Below, piece by piece: positions 55,324 through 63,609 of a stretch of 64,000 nt of DNA. Source of the stretch: Sulfitobacter sp. LCG007 (GTDB taxonomy: Bacteria; Pseudomonadota; Alphaproteobacteria; Rhodobacterales; Rhodobacteraceae); NCBI RefSeq assembly GCF_040801785.1, contig NZ_CP161805.1, forward strand, positions 1,922,001 through 1,986,000, in the 5' to 3' direction. Position 1 is the stretch's first letter; each line of letters opens with the position of its first letter. The notes beneath the pieces were generated by a model. That model searched no databases and was not told the origin of the DNA. It saw only the letters and a list, made by a program, of their open reading frames with translations. The translations under genes were made by a program, and so were the position numbers.

Positions 55324-56250
55324 ATGGCAAATCTCACTCTGAAGCAGCTCAGGTACTTCCAGGCACTGGCGCAGCACGGCCATTTCGGACGCGCGGCCGA
55401 AACCTGCGCGATCTCTCAGCCGGCACTTTCCGTCCAGATCCGCGACCTCGAGCGGGCCCTCGGCACCACGCTCTTCGAACGCGGTGCGCGCCAGGTGCGG
55501 CTGACCGGCTTCGGCGAAACGCTCCTCGGCCGGGTCGGGGACATCCTGCGTTCGGTCGACGACCTGGGGGATCTGGCGAGGGCCGATCGCGACGGGCTTG
55601 CCGGACCGCTGCGCGTCGGCGTGATCCCGACAGTCGCGCCCTATCTGCTGCCACGCATCATCGGCGAACTGACGCGTGTCCATCCCGGTCTCGAGATCAA
55701 CATCCGCGAAAGCGTGACGCCGAAACTGCTGCGGGAACTCGATGCAGGCCGGCTCGATACCGCCATCGTCGCCCTGCCCCTGTCCGAGCCGACCCTGACC
55801 GAGGTCGCCCTCTTTTCCGAGGATTTCGTGCTCATCCGCCCGGGTGCGGATGCCGGCAAGCCCGTGCCCGACCGGGAGAGCCTGAGGGAAATGCGCCTTC
55901 TGCTGCTCGAAGAGGGCCACTGTTTCCGCGACCAGGCGCTTGCCTTCTGCAACCTGCAACCGGCGCCGCGCGAACTGATGGACGCAAGCTCGCTCTCGAC
56001 GCTGGTCCAGATGGTCGGCGCCGGTATCGGAGTCACCCTGATCCCCGAGATGGCGCTGGGGGTCGAGTTGAGATCTGCGGATGTCTCCGTCTCGCGCTTC
56101 CGCGATCCGGTACCGCAACGCACGATCGGCATGGCCTGGCGCAAGGCAAGTCCGCTGGCCCCCAGGCTGGGCCAGATCGCCGACGTCGTGCGCGCAACCG
56201 CAGTGGCGATGCGCGTCACCGGCGCGCAGGAATATGCGCCGGGACGCTGA
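55324..56250 (+). CDS. oxyR: Peroxide-sensing regulator OxyR
   Basis: A 308-aa LysR-type regulator. The winged helix is at the N-terminus (LTLKQLRYFQALAQHGHFGRAAETCAISQPALSVQIRDLE). The redox cysteines are conserved: Cys200 and Cys209 in EEGHCFRDQALAFC, with the same nine-residue spacing as Cys199/Cys208 in E. coli OxyR. Peroxide should form the disulfide and switch the protein to an activator of divergent katG. ATG at 55324 gives the usual LysR start, but the 15 bases before it (AACCGTTTTCT) contain no ribosome site; leaderless or weak translation is possible. Confidence 0.95.
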   Translation: MANLTLKQLRYFQALAQHGHFGRAAETCAISQPALSVQIRDLERALGTTLFERGARQVRLTGFGETLLGRVGDILRSVDDLGDLARADRDGLAGPLRVGVIPTVAPYLLPRIIGELTRVHPGLEINIRESVTPKLLRELDAGRLDTAIVALPLSEPTLTEVALFSEDFVLIRPGADAGKPVPDRESLREMRLLLLEEGHCFRDQALAFCNLQPAPRELMDASSLSTLVQMVGAGIGVTLIPEMALGVELRSADVSVSRFRDPVPQRTIGMAWRKASPLAPRLGQIADVVRATAVAMRVTGAQEYAPGR

Positions 56251-56440
56251 GTCAGACGCCAGTTCCGATGTGGTCTTGCGGGCCCCGCAATCGCCGTTTC
56301 CGGCACGCCCGTCAAAATCAGGCTTCCACCTGGTGGAACCCATCCGAGACTTTCGCTGTTGACCAGTGGGGCAAGTGGCCGGCCGGAGAAAAGAAATTGT
56401 TTCGGGATAGGGTCATCGCAGGCAAAGGGAATTGGATGAA

Positions 56441-56914
56441 ATGAATGGTCGCGTACTTGTTGTGGATGACGAAGCGCTCCTTGCGCTTGATGTCCAGATG
56501 ATCCTCGATGGCAGTGGCTTCGAGGTCGTTGGCCCGGCCGGAAATGTCGAGACGGCCGTTTCGCTCATAAGCGACGGCAAGATCGACGCCGCGATCCTGG
56601 ACCTTTATCTCGCGCATGAACGCAGCGACGAGATTGCCAATTGCCTTGCCGAAAAATCCGTGCCGTTCCTGTACCTGACCGGTCACGGGCGCGAACATCT
56701 GCCGGCAGCCCATTCCGGACGCGCTTTGTTGAGAAAGCCGTTCCGGGAGGACAAGCTCGTGCAGGAAGTGATCTCGCTCCTCGCCTCCGAGCAGTTCAGC
56801 CCTTCGGACGCGCCTGCGGCGAAAACGCGCAGCGATCCGGCTTTATATCCAGCAAGGGCGTCCGGTCCAGACAGTCCAGCCCCCGAACGACAAGAGCGGT
56901 CGGCTCGAGCCTGA
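56441..56914 (+). CDS. Single-domain response regulator
   Basis: A 157-aa receiver with no output domain. Conserved residues are Asp9/Asp10 (LVVDDEAL), phospho-acceptor Asp54 (AILDLYL), Thr in YLTGHG and the Lys of LLRKPF. Receiver ends near residue 121; the remaining about 35 residues are polar Ala/Pro/Ser and overlap the convergent trmO gene on the opposite strand. ATG at 56441 with AAAGGGA at about ten bases is preferred over a TTG at 56432. No histidine kinase is nearby. Such stand-alone receivers usually act as phosphate sinks or shuttle in stress relays; the role here is unknown. Confidence 0.82.
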   Translation: MNGRVLVVDDEALLALDVQMILDGSGFEVVGPAGNVETAVSLISDGKIDAAILDLYLAHERSDEIANCLAEKSVPFLYLTGHGREHLPAAHSGRALLRKPFREDKLVQEVISLLASEQFSPSDAPAAKTRSDPALYPARASGPDSPAPERQERSARA

Positions 56915-57272
56915 CGAGCCGTACCAGCGCAGTCCCGATGGGATTGGGACGTACAGGAGAGCGCAGCGCGAAGGTGCCCACAGTCCGCCCGTCTCCCTTC
57001 GGGCTCTGGAGCACAAGATCGCGCCGGCTCCTATCCAGCCAGTAAATCAGTTCGACCATCCGGTATTCGGCGAGCCCCGAAAGCGCCGCTTCCCATGGGC
57101 CATGAAGTTCCACACGGCATTCCGGCCCGTCGGTGTCGCCCTGTCTGGGACATTCTTCCCGCGTTTTCCAGGGCGTGCGGATCGTCCCGATGAACCGCAG
57201 CTGCGCATCGGAGGGGGACGGCACGTCCACCGCGACCTCGTTCTCGCGCAATCTGTCTCGGCTTTTGTCCAT
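56796..57272 (-). CDS. trmO: tRNA (N6-threonylcarbamoyl-A37) N6-methyltransferase TrmO
   Basis: A 158-aa TrmO/TsaA (UPF0066) protein, which methylates t6A37 in certain tRNA-Thr species using SAM. Signatures are LRFIGTIRTPWKTREECPRQGDTDG, VELIYWLDRSRRDLVLQSP and GTFALRSPVRPNPIGTALVRLVRLE, with the end LLDIKPD. ATG at 57272 follows a GGAGG site; an upstream extension is not homologous. The 3' end overlaps the response regulator tail by 119 bases on the opposite strand. It is divergent from tupB. Confidence 0.9.
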   Translation of the reverse strand: MDKSRDRLRENEVAVDVPSPSDAQLRFIGTIRTPWKTREECPRQGDTDGPECRVELHGPWEAALSGLAEYRMVELIYWLDRSRRDLVLQSPKGDGRTVGTFALRSPVRPNPIGTALVRLVRLEPTALVVRGLDCLDRTPLLDIKPDRCAFSPQARPKG

Positions 57273-57423
57273 GGATCCTCCGGGTATCGCCGCGCAACAG
57301 CTTGACCCGCACAGATATGAACGGCTCGCGGTTTTCGCGCCAGTCAATTCGGGTTTCCGATCAGACATGAGACGCGGCCAAGCCCATTGGAGGTATGGCT
57401 TCTTGCGCGTTTTCATGCAAATC

Positions 57424-57439
57424 CTCCCTTCAAAGGGAG
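57424..57439. promoter_or_regulatory. Palindrome over the tupB ribosome-binding site
   Basis: CTCCCTT (57424-57430) and AAGGGAG (57433-57439) form a 7-bp perfect inverted repeat with a 2-base centre. The right arm is the Shine-Dalgarno of tupB (ATG at 57443). As RNA, a 6-bp stem with a TCAA loop would hide the ribosome site; as DNA it could be an operator. Confidence 0.5.
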
Positions 57440-57442
57440 AGA

Positions 57443-58159
57443 ATGACAGTGAGCGACGGATTCGGATCGATACTCGGCAGCGCGATCACGCTCATTCTCA
57501 GCGCAGATCGGGACCTTGCCGAAATCGTCGCGCTCTCGCTTCGCGTGACGCTCAGTGCCGTCGCTTTGTCTTGCCTGATCGGCCTGCCGCTGGGGGCCGC
57601 CGTTGGCACGTTCCGGTTTCCCGGGCGCTTGCTGGCGTCCGTCATCCTGAATGCCCTCATGGGTCTTCCGCCGGTGGTCGTCGGCCTCGTCGTCTATCTC
57701 ATGCTCTCGGCATCGGGCCCGCTTGGCGTGCTGGGCCTGCTTTACACCCCGACGGCCATGATCATTGCGCAGACCATTCTCGTCACGCCGATCGTCGCCG
57801 CGCTGACGCGACAGGTGGTCGAGGATCTCGACCGTGAATATGCCGAACAGTTCGCCTCGCTCGGCGTGAGCGGGCTGGACCGGCTCGGCGCCTTGCTCTG
57901 GGACGCGCGCTACAGCCTGCTAACCGTCGCGCTCGCCGGATTCGGGCGCGCGGTGGCCGAGGTCGGTGCGGTCATCATCGTGGGGGGCAACATCAACCAC
58001 GTCACCCGCGTGATGACCACGACCATCGCCCTGGAGACCTCCAAGGGAAATCTCGAACTCGCCCTTGCGCTCGGGGTCATCCTGCTGGCCATCGCCTTCG
58101 CGGTCAACGCGCTGGTGATGGCGCTTCGCAGCGTCAGCGGGACGACGGCCCATGCGTGA
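57443..58159 (+). CDS. tupB: Tungstate ABC transporter permease TupB
   Basis: A 238-aa inner-membrane permease with about five helices of the TupB/WtpB group. Features are VALSLRVTLSAVALSCLIGLPLGAAVGTFRFPGR at the N-terminus and NALMGLPPVVVGLVVYLMLSASGPLG, a sequence typical of tungstate permeases. The coupling loop AEQFASLGVSGLDRLGALLWDARYSLLTVALAGFGRAVAEVGAVIIVGGNI follows. ATG at 57443 has AAGGGAGA within the palindrome described separately. The gene overlaps tupC by 8 bases. Confidence 0.92.
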   Translation: MTVSDGFGSILGSAITLILSADRDLAEIVALSLRVTLSAVALSCLIGLPLGAAVGTFRFPGRLLASVILNALMGLPPVVVGLVVYLMLSASGPLGVLGLLYTPTAMIIAQTILVTPIVAALTRQVVEDLDREYAEQFASLGVSGLDRLGALLWDARYSLLTVALAGFGRAVAEVGAVIIVGGNINHVTRVMTTTIALETSKGNLELALALGVILLAIAFAVNALVMALRSVSGTTAHA

Positions 58160-58919
58160 TCTGCCTTTCGACACTGATGCCGCGCAGGACACCGGCGACA
58201 TCATGCTCGAGGGTCGCGGCCTTGTGTTCTCCGCTGGCGGAAAGCGTCTGGTCGACGGGCTCGACATCTCGATCAGGCGCGGACGCCGCACGATGCTGAT
58301 GGGTGCAAACGGCGCGGGCAAGAGCCTGACGCTGCGCTTGCTGCATGGCCTGATCGCCCCCGCCGGCGGGGAGGTTCTGTGGCAGGGCCGCCCGCTCGAC
58401 CGGAAGGCTCGCCGCGCGCAGGCGATGGTCTTCCAGCGCCCCGTGCTGCTGCGACGTTCGGTTCTCGCCAACCTGCGCTTCGCCCTGTCGATACGCGGGA
58501 TCCGGGGCGCCGAACAAAGACGGCGCACCCAGACGGCACTGGAGCGCGCCCAGCTTGAAGGGATGGCGCGCCGCCCTGCACGTGTCCTCTCCGGCGGCGA
58601 GCAGCAGCGCCTCGCGCTCGCCCGGGCGATGGCCTGCAGGCCGGACCTGCTTTTCCTCGACGAGCCGACGGCCAGCCTCGACCCTGCCTCGACACAAGCC
58701 ATCGAGACGCTGATCCGCGACGCCACCGCAGAGGGCGTGACGGTCGTGATGGTCACGCATGACGCGGGACAGGCCCGCCGGCTGGGCCATGACATCGTGT
58801 TCCTCCATGCCGGCCGGGCGGTCGAGGCGGGTCCGGCGGAACAGGTGCTCGACCGCCCGAAATCGGCAGCGGCGCGCGCCTGGCTCGAAGGCCGCATCTA
58901 CATCGACGACATAATCTGA
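58152..58919 (+). CDS. tupC: Tungstate ABC transporter ATP-binding protein TupC
   Basis: A 255-aa ATPase: Walker A GANGAGKSLTLRLLHGL near residue 51, signature LSGGEQQRLALARAMA near 142, and Walker B LLFLDEPTASLDPAS near 163. The switch His is in MVTHDAGQARRLGHDIV. Chemistry and order (permease, ATPase, binding protein) identify TupC. It ends 27 bases before tupA. No TOBE domain is present, unlike the molybdate ATPase ModC. Confidence 0.92.
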   Translation: MRDLPFDTDAAQDTGDIMLEGRGLVFSAGGKRLVDGLDISIRRGRRTMLMGANGAGKSLTLRLLHGLIAPAGGEVLWQGRPLDRKARRAQAMVFQRPVLLRRSVLANLRFALSIRGIRGAEQRRRTQTALERAQLEGMARRPARVLSGGEQQRLALARAMACRPDLLFLDEPTASLDPASTQAIETLIRDATAEGVTVVMVTHDAGQARRLGHDIVFLHAGRAVEAGPAEQVLDRPKSAAARAWLEGRIYIDDII

Positions 58920-58946
58920 CCAACGCCGACGAATGGAATATCCCCA

Positions 58947-59774
58947 ATGATCAGACGCAGATTCATCGCCCTTGCGACCGCCGCAATGGCAGTCCTCGGG
59001 TCCGTCACACCTCTGGCGGCCGACGAACCTTTCATCGTTGTCCAGTCGACGACGTCGACGCAGAACTCGGGCCTGTTCGACTACCTCCTGCCGATCTATC
59101 GGGACAAGACCGGGACCGAGGTCCGGGTGGTCGCGGTCGGCACCGGTCAGGCCATCAGGAACGCCGCCAATGGCGATGGAGACGTTCTTTTCGTGCATGC
59201 CAGGGCCTCGGAAGAGAAATTCGTCAGTGACGGCGACGGGCTCGAACGGTTCGACGTGATGTACAACGATTTCGTCATCGTCGGGCCGCCCTCCGATCCC
59301 GCCGGTATCGCTGGCAGCGGCGACGTGATCGACGCAATGAGGAAGATAGCCGAGGCGGGCGCACCATTCGCATCGCGCGGCGACGACAGCGGCACGCACA
59401 AGGCGGAACTCGCGCTCTGGAAGCAGTCGGGCGTCGACCCGACCGTCGCTTCGGGTGACTGGTACCGCGAAACGGGTTCGGGCATGGGCGCGACGCTCAA
59501 CGCGGCGACGGGCATGGGTGCCTACACCCTGACCGACCGGGCGACCTGGATCTCCTTCGGCAACAAGGGCGACTACACCGTCGCTGTCGAAGGCGACAAG
59601 AAGCTCTTCAACCAGTATGGCATCATCCTCGTGAACCCCGAGAAACATGCCAACGTGAAGGCCGCGCTTGGCCAGCAGTTCGTCGATTGGGTCATATCCC
59701 CCGAAGGCCAGCAGGCCATCGCCGACTACAAGGTGGACGGCCAGCAGCTGTTCTTCCCGAACGCCGCAGAGTGA
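58947..59774 (+). CDS. tupA: Tungstate-binding periplasmic protein TupA
   Basis: A 275-aa high-affinity oxyanion-binding protein. The signal peptide starts IRRRFIALATAAMAV, weakly Tat-like, and ends about AADEP. The TupA signature is STTSTQNSGLFDYLLP from residue 34, with GTGQAIRNAANGDGDVLFVHARASEEKF and GRDDSGTHKAELALW-type segment SRGDDSGTHKAELALWKQ. These Thr/Ser contact the tungstate ion in solved TupA proteins. It closes the tupBCA operon and is convergent with a regulator gene 52 bases away. Confidence 0.94.
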   Translation: MIRRRFIALATAAMAVLGSVTPLAADEPFIVVQSTTSTQNSGLFDYLLPIYRDKTGTEVRVVAVGTGQAIRNAANGDGDVLFVHARASEEKFVSDGDGLERFDVMYNDFVIVGPPSDPAGIAGSGDVIDAMRKIAEAGAPFASRGDDSGTHKAELALWKQSGVDPTVASGDWYRETGSGMGATLNAATGMGAYTLTDRATWISFGNKGDYTVAVEGDKKLFNQYGIILVNPEKHANVKAALGQQFVDWVISPEGQQAIADYKVDGQQLFFPNAAE

Positions 59775-59826
59775 CCGCGCAGCCGGGCATCGCGCAAACG
59801 GCAGTGCCGGCCCGGCCACACAGGGT

Positions 59827-60714
59827 TCACGGCGAGAGCCAGCGCACCCGGCCCGTGCCCTCGAGGTCGTAGCCGCACAGCCCGTCCGCCTTCTTCAACA
59901 GCGCATCGCCTGCGGCGAAACGCATCAGCGCCTGCAACGGCTCGGTGAAATAGGCGCGGCGGTCGACCAGCAGGTCGAAGCGTTCGGTGATCAGCGGCAG
60001 GAACGCCAGGCCATGCGGTCTGGCCACCGCCTCGATGCCAAGGGCCGCATCCGCCTCGCCCGCGGAGACGGCAGCGGCGGCGTCGTCTTCCGTGCGCGCC
60101 CAGCCCGGCACGGTCGAGACCGCATCTTCGGAAAGCCCGGCCTGCGCCAGCATACGGGCGAAAAGCGCCGCCGTGCCGGATCCGGGCTGGCGCAGGGCCA
60201 CGGTTCTTCCCACCAGATCGCGCATCCCCGAAACCTGCTGAGCGAGGTCGGGCGGCAGAAGCAGACCGCGCCGGCGGCGGGCCCAGCCGATCAGAACGCA
60301 GTCTCGCACGCCGCGCCGCGCCACCGGGCCGATGTTCCAGTCGTCGCCATCCGGAAGGTGCAGCCCGCAAAGCGCCGCGCGGCCCTCGGCGAAGGCGTCG
60401 AGCCCGCTCGTGCTGCCGTCGAACAGCGTGGCGAGTCCGCAGCAGGATTCGCGCACGGCCCAGTCGAGAAGCGGGTCGTGCGACCCCGCGAGCACCGGTG
60501 GGCGCGGATTGGCCGATGCCGCCACCCCGTCGATCCACTGCACGATCTCGGCGGCGGGGAAGAGAAGCTTTCCGGTGACGCGGCGGTGGGGAATTTCTCC
60601 TGCCGCGGCAAGGTCATAGACCTTGCGCTCCTTCACACGGATCAGGTCGGCGACTTCGCGCGTGGTCAGATAGGCAGGCGTATCGGCCACAGGATCGGTT
60701 GGATGCTGGTTCAT
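59827..60714 (-). CDS. TunR-like one-component regulator (HTH_17 plus periplasmic-binding-like domain)
   Basis: A 295-aa cytoplasmic regulator. An excisionase-type helix-turn-helix lies at about residues 14-62 (AYLTTREVADLIRVKERKVYDLAAAGEIPHRRVTGKLLFPAAEIVQWI). From about 72 to 290 it has a molybdate-binding-protein-like (PBP_like) ligand domain with SHDPLLDWAVRESCCG near its start and ADAALGIEAVARPHGLAFLPLITERFDLLVDRR near its end. Such architecture is described for TunR-type, tungstate/molybdate-sensing regulators. Convergent placement next to tupA supports control of the tup operon; ligand and operator are inference. It is divergent from the FMN reductase gene. Confidence 0.85.
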   Translation of the reverse strand: MNQHPTDPVADTPAYLTTREVADLIRVKERKVYDLAAAGEIPHRRVTGKLLFPAAEIVQWIDGVAASANPRPPVLAGSHDPLLDWAVRESCCGLATLFDGSTSGLDAFAEGRAALCGLHLPDGDDWNIGPVARRGVRDCVLIGWARRRRGLLLPPDLAQQVSGMRDLVGRTVALRQPGSGTAALFARMLAQAGLSEDAVSTVPGWARTEDDAAAAVSAGEADAALGIEAVARPHGLAFLPLITERFDLLVDRRAYFTEPLQALMRFAAGDALLKKADGLCGYDLEGTGRVRWLSP

Positions 60715-60857
60715 TGCCCCGGCTTATCACAGTGTCGCCGGATGGTGAGCGAAAAACCGGGGCGCGGCCATCCCCCTTGCGGAGCCTTGCCCTCATGGTC
60801 AGATTGTAGCGACCGGAGAACCGAGGAACCGGGACGCAACGCGAGGAACGCCACCGA

Positions 60858-61397
60858 ATGAGCGCGATACTGGGACTGTCCGGGAGCCTGCGAAAGGGTT
60901 CCTACAACGCCGGCCTCTTGCGCGCGGCAGCCGAACTGGCGCCCGAAGGCGTCATCATCGAAATCGGATCGATCCGCGACGTGCCGCTGTATGACAGCGA
61001 TCTCGAGAAGGACCAGGGCCTGCCGGCGTCCGTGCAGCGGCTGCAGCAGCAGCTGTCAGAGGCCGATGGCCTGCTGCTGGTGACGCCCGAGTACAACAAC
61101 GGCGTTCCGGGGGTCTTCAAGAATGCGCTTGACTGGATGTCGCGCGGTCCGGGCCTCGAGATCTTCGTGGGCAAGCCGGTCGCGGTGATAGGGGCCTCCC
61201 CCGGAGGCTTCGGAACCACCCTCGCCCAAAGCCACTGGCTGCCCGTCCTGCGATACCTGCGGACAAGGCCGTGGTACGAAGGGCGGCTCATGGTGTCGCG
61301 TGCCGGCGATCACTTCGACAGCGACGGCAATCTGACCGACCCCGAAACGTGTGAAAGCCTCGCGGGCTTTATCAAGGGGTTCGCCGGCGCGCTCTGA
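60858..61397 (+). CDS. NADPH-dependent FMN reductase (flavodoxin-like)
   Basis: A 179-aa flavin reductase. The phosphate-binding loop is GLSGSLRKGSYNAGLL at the N-terminus, and the diagnostic TPEYNNGVPGVFKNALDWMSR near residue 75 binds the isoalloxazine ring. Its relatives reduce FMN, quinones or azo and chromate compounds; the physiological acceptor is unknown. ATG at 60858 follows GAGGAACGCC. It is divergent from the TunR-like gene and convergent with a hypothetical gene (22 bases). Confidence 0.92.
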   Translation: MSAILGLSGSLRKGSYNAGLLRAAAELAPEGVIIEIGSIRDVPLYDSDLEKDQGLPASVQRLQQQLSEADGLLLVTPEYNNGVPGVFKNALDWMSRGPGLEIFVGKPVAVIGASPGGFGTTLAQSHWLPVLRYLRTRPWYEGRLMVSRAGDHFDSDGNLTDPETCESLAGFIKGFAGAL

Positions 61398-61419
61398 CGG
61401 TTGCGCCAGCGTGCTGCGC

Positions 61420-62259
61420 TCAGGCTCCCAGCCCGAACCGCTGGAGCATCAGCAGCGCCACACTCGCCGACACCAGCAGCACGACCGACAGAAGCGTCAC
61501 ATAGCGGCTCGCAACGCCTGCGTTCTCCGTATTGCCCGAAGACTCGGGCGCGGGGAATACATGGCGGCGGAAGGCCTCGACAAGATCGGTATCGGCGTCG
61601 CGCGGCCGCGGGGCCCCGGACACCGGCAAGCGCACCCCCGCCACCGACGCATCGCAGCCAAGCGCTCCGTCCGCCAGCGCCGGAAGTAGGTTTTCGGGGC
61701 GGCGTGTACGGGCCGGTCCGTCAAGCCGGATACGGTTAACGGTGACCTTCGAAGGGACGGAGGATGCCTTGGCGGTCAGGGCCGAAACCGCCTGACTGTG
61801 CACCGCGGCGGGCCGGGGGCGGCGCGGCGGTCGCGCAGGCCGTTGCTGCGGCGCGACCGCAGGGGACCGCGCCCCCTCCACGAAAAAGCGAGCAATGAAG
61901 TCCTGCGCATCGATGACGGTTTCATGGTCAAGCCAGCGCAGGGCGGCCACAGGCTCCGGGCCTGTCAGCGCACAGGCGATCGCGGCCAGCGCACCCCTGG
62001 CCTCGCGGATGTCCGCGCCGGGTTCGATGTACATCGCGAACCTGATGCGGTCTCTGTCCCGGATTTCGCGTCTGTTTATCTCAAGCTGGAAAAGGTCCCC
62101 GCGAAGGGAAAAGGCGTCCCCGCTTGTGCGCTGCGTATCCGTCACCGCGAGCCCGCTTTGCGCAAGGCATTCGATCGCGCCACGTGCCATGGACGACAGC
62201 TCGCAATGGCGGACCGCCATCAGCAAATCGATCCCGACGAGATGTCGATCGGCAATCAT
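61420..62259 (-). CDS. Hypothetical protein with C-terminal membrane anchor
   Basis: A 279-aa protein I do not recognise. Residues about 1-130 look folded, with mixed helix/strand character (MIADRHLVGIDLLMAVRH, DLFQLEINRREIRDRDRIRFAMYIEPGADIREARGALAAIACAL). A basic, Pro/Arg/Ala-rich linker (about 135-170) precedes a second polar part. A single hydrophobic segment close to the C-terminus (VTLLSVVLLVSASVALLML) makes it tail-anchored with a cytoplasmic body. ATG at 62259 has AAGGA eight bases upstream. Its neighbours give no functional hint. Confidence 0.7.
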   Translation of the reverse strand: MIADRHLVGIDLLMAVRHCELSSMARGAIECLAQSGLAVTDTQRTSGDAFSLRGDLFQLEINRREIRDRDRIRFAMYIEPGADIREARGALAAIACALTGPEPVAALRWLDHETVIDAQDFIARFFVEGARSPAVAPQQRPARPPRRPRPAAVHSQAVSALTAKASSVPSKVTVNRIRLDGPARTRRPENLLPALADGALGCDASVAGVRLPVSGAPRPRDADTDLVEAFRRHVFPAPESSGNTENAGVASRYVTLLSVVLLVSASVALLMLQRFGLGA

Positions 62260-62473
62260 GGGAAAATCCTTGTCGCTGCGCTCTACCTCCCGATCCTCAA
62301 ATTGTGTCCGATCAAGGAAAACCAGCGGCGAAATTGTGGCAAATTGACGTCATTTCGTCGTTTTTGAAGAACGATCGCAGGGTCACGGAAACATGCGCCG
62401 CAAGTGACTGGTAAGAAACAAAAAAATTTCAGTTGACAACGACCCCTGTTGCGTCTCGCAGGGGCCGCGACGG

Positions 62474-63397
62474 TCAATATTTGGGCGGAACGTAAAGGTC
62501 TTGGGGCAATACCGCCCGTTCGTACTCTGAATTGTGGACACGCTGGGGCAGACAGATTTCTTCGTGCGGGACGTCCGTGTAGGGGATCAGTGACAGCAGG
62601 TGGTCGATGCAGTTGAGCCGTGCGCGCTTCTTGTCGTTGCCCGGCACGATATACCAGGGCGCTTCGGGAATGTTGGTGCGCGCGAAGGTCTCTTCCTTGG
62701 CCTTGGTGTAATCCTCCCAGCGGACGCGCGACTGCAGATCCATGGGCGACAGCTTCCACTGCTTCATCGGATCGTGGATCCGCATCATGAAACGCAGTTG
62801 CTGCTCTTCGTCGGTGATCGAGAACCAGTATTTCACGAGGCGGATGCCCGAGCGGACCAGCATACGCTCGAACTCCGGCACGTCGTTGAAGAACTGTGCG
62901 ACCTGTTCCTCATCGGCGAAGCCCATGACGCGTTCGACACCGGAGCGGTTGTACCATGACCGGTCGAAAAGCACGATCTCGCCGCCTGCGGGCAGATGCG
63001 GGACGTAGCGCTGGAAGTACCACTGGGATTTCTCCCGTTCGGTGGGTGCCGGCAGCGCCACGACCCGGCAGACGCGGGGATTGAGCCGCTGGGTGATCCG
63101 CTTGATGACCCCGCCCTTGCCGGCGCTGTCGCGACCCTCGAAGACGACGACGATCTTCTCCTTGCTGTGCACGACCCAGTCCTGCAGCTTGATCAGCTCG
63201 GCCTGCAGGCGCAGCAGCTGCATCAGGTAATCCTTCCGCTCGAGCGAAGGCGGATGCGCCTTGCGATAGATCCGCCGGATTTCGAGGCTGAGCGCGGCAT
63301 CCTCCAGCTCGAGCTCGTAATCCTCGTCAAGCGATTCCTGCAGTTCCTCCTCGAGCCATTCCGCCGGGCTGAGGTTCTCCATGTCATCCGGATGCAT
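62474..63397 (-). CDS. ppk2: Polyphosphate kinase 2
   Basis: A 307-aa PPK2-family kinase that moves phosphate between polyphosphate and nucleoside diphosphates or monophosphates. Walker A is FEGRDSAGKGGVIKRIT, with the lid signature NPRVCRVVALPAPTEREKSQWYFQRYVPHLPAGGEIVLFDRSWYNRSGVERVMGF covering Walker B (LFDRSWYN). It ends ARLNCIDHLLSLIPY and a short tail. ATG at 63397 (AAAGGGACAG upstream) is preferred; an in-frame ATG at 63382 would remove five residues. Class (ADP or AMP phosphorylating) is not decided here. It is divergent from opgH. Confidence 0.94.
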   Translation of the reverse strand: MHPDDMENLSPAEWLEEELQESLDEDYELELEDAALSLEIRRIYRKAHPPSLERKDYLMQLLRLQAELIKLQDWVVHSKEKIVVVFEGRDSAGKGGVIKRITQRLNPRVCRVVALPAPTEREKSQWYFQRYVPHLPAGGEIVLFDRSWYNRSGVERVMGFADEEQVAQFFNDVPEFERMLVRSGIRLVKYWFSITDEEQQLRFMMRIHDPMKQWKLSPMDLQSRVRWEDYTKAKEETFARTNIPEAPWYIVPGNDKKRARLNCIDHLLSLIPYTDVPHEEICLPQRVHNSEYERAVLPQDLYVPPKY

Positions 63398-63609
63398 CTG
63401 TCTGTCCCTTTCGATCCCCGCGCGCGCGGTGCCGCCACCACTTTCCGGCGCAACGGCATTCCGGGCAAGACTGCTGCACGCAGATGACAGCAGAATGAAC
63501 ACGCCTTGCGCGATGTCGGCGTGGCGACGGAATGGGCAAACCCACAAAGATGTTATTGGTCGTAATGCGGATGAAGGCCATTACTCTGCGTCAACGAAAG
63601 GACGGGCGC

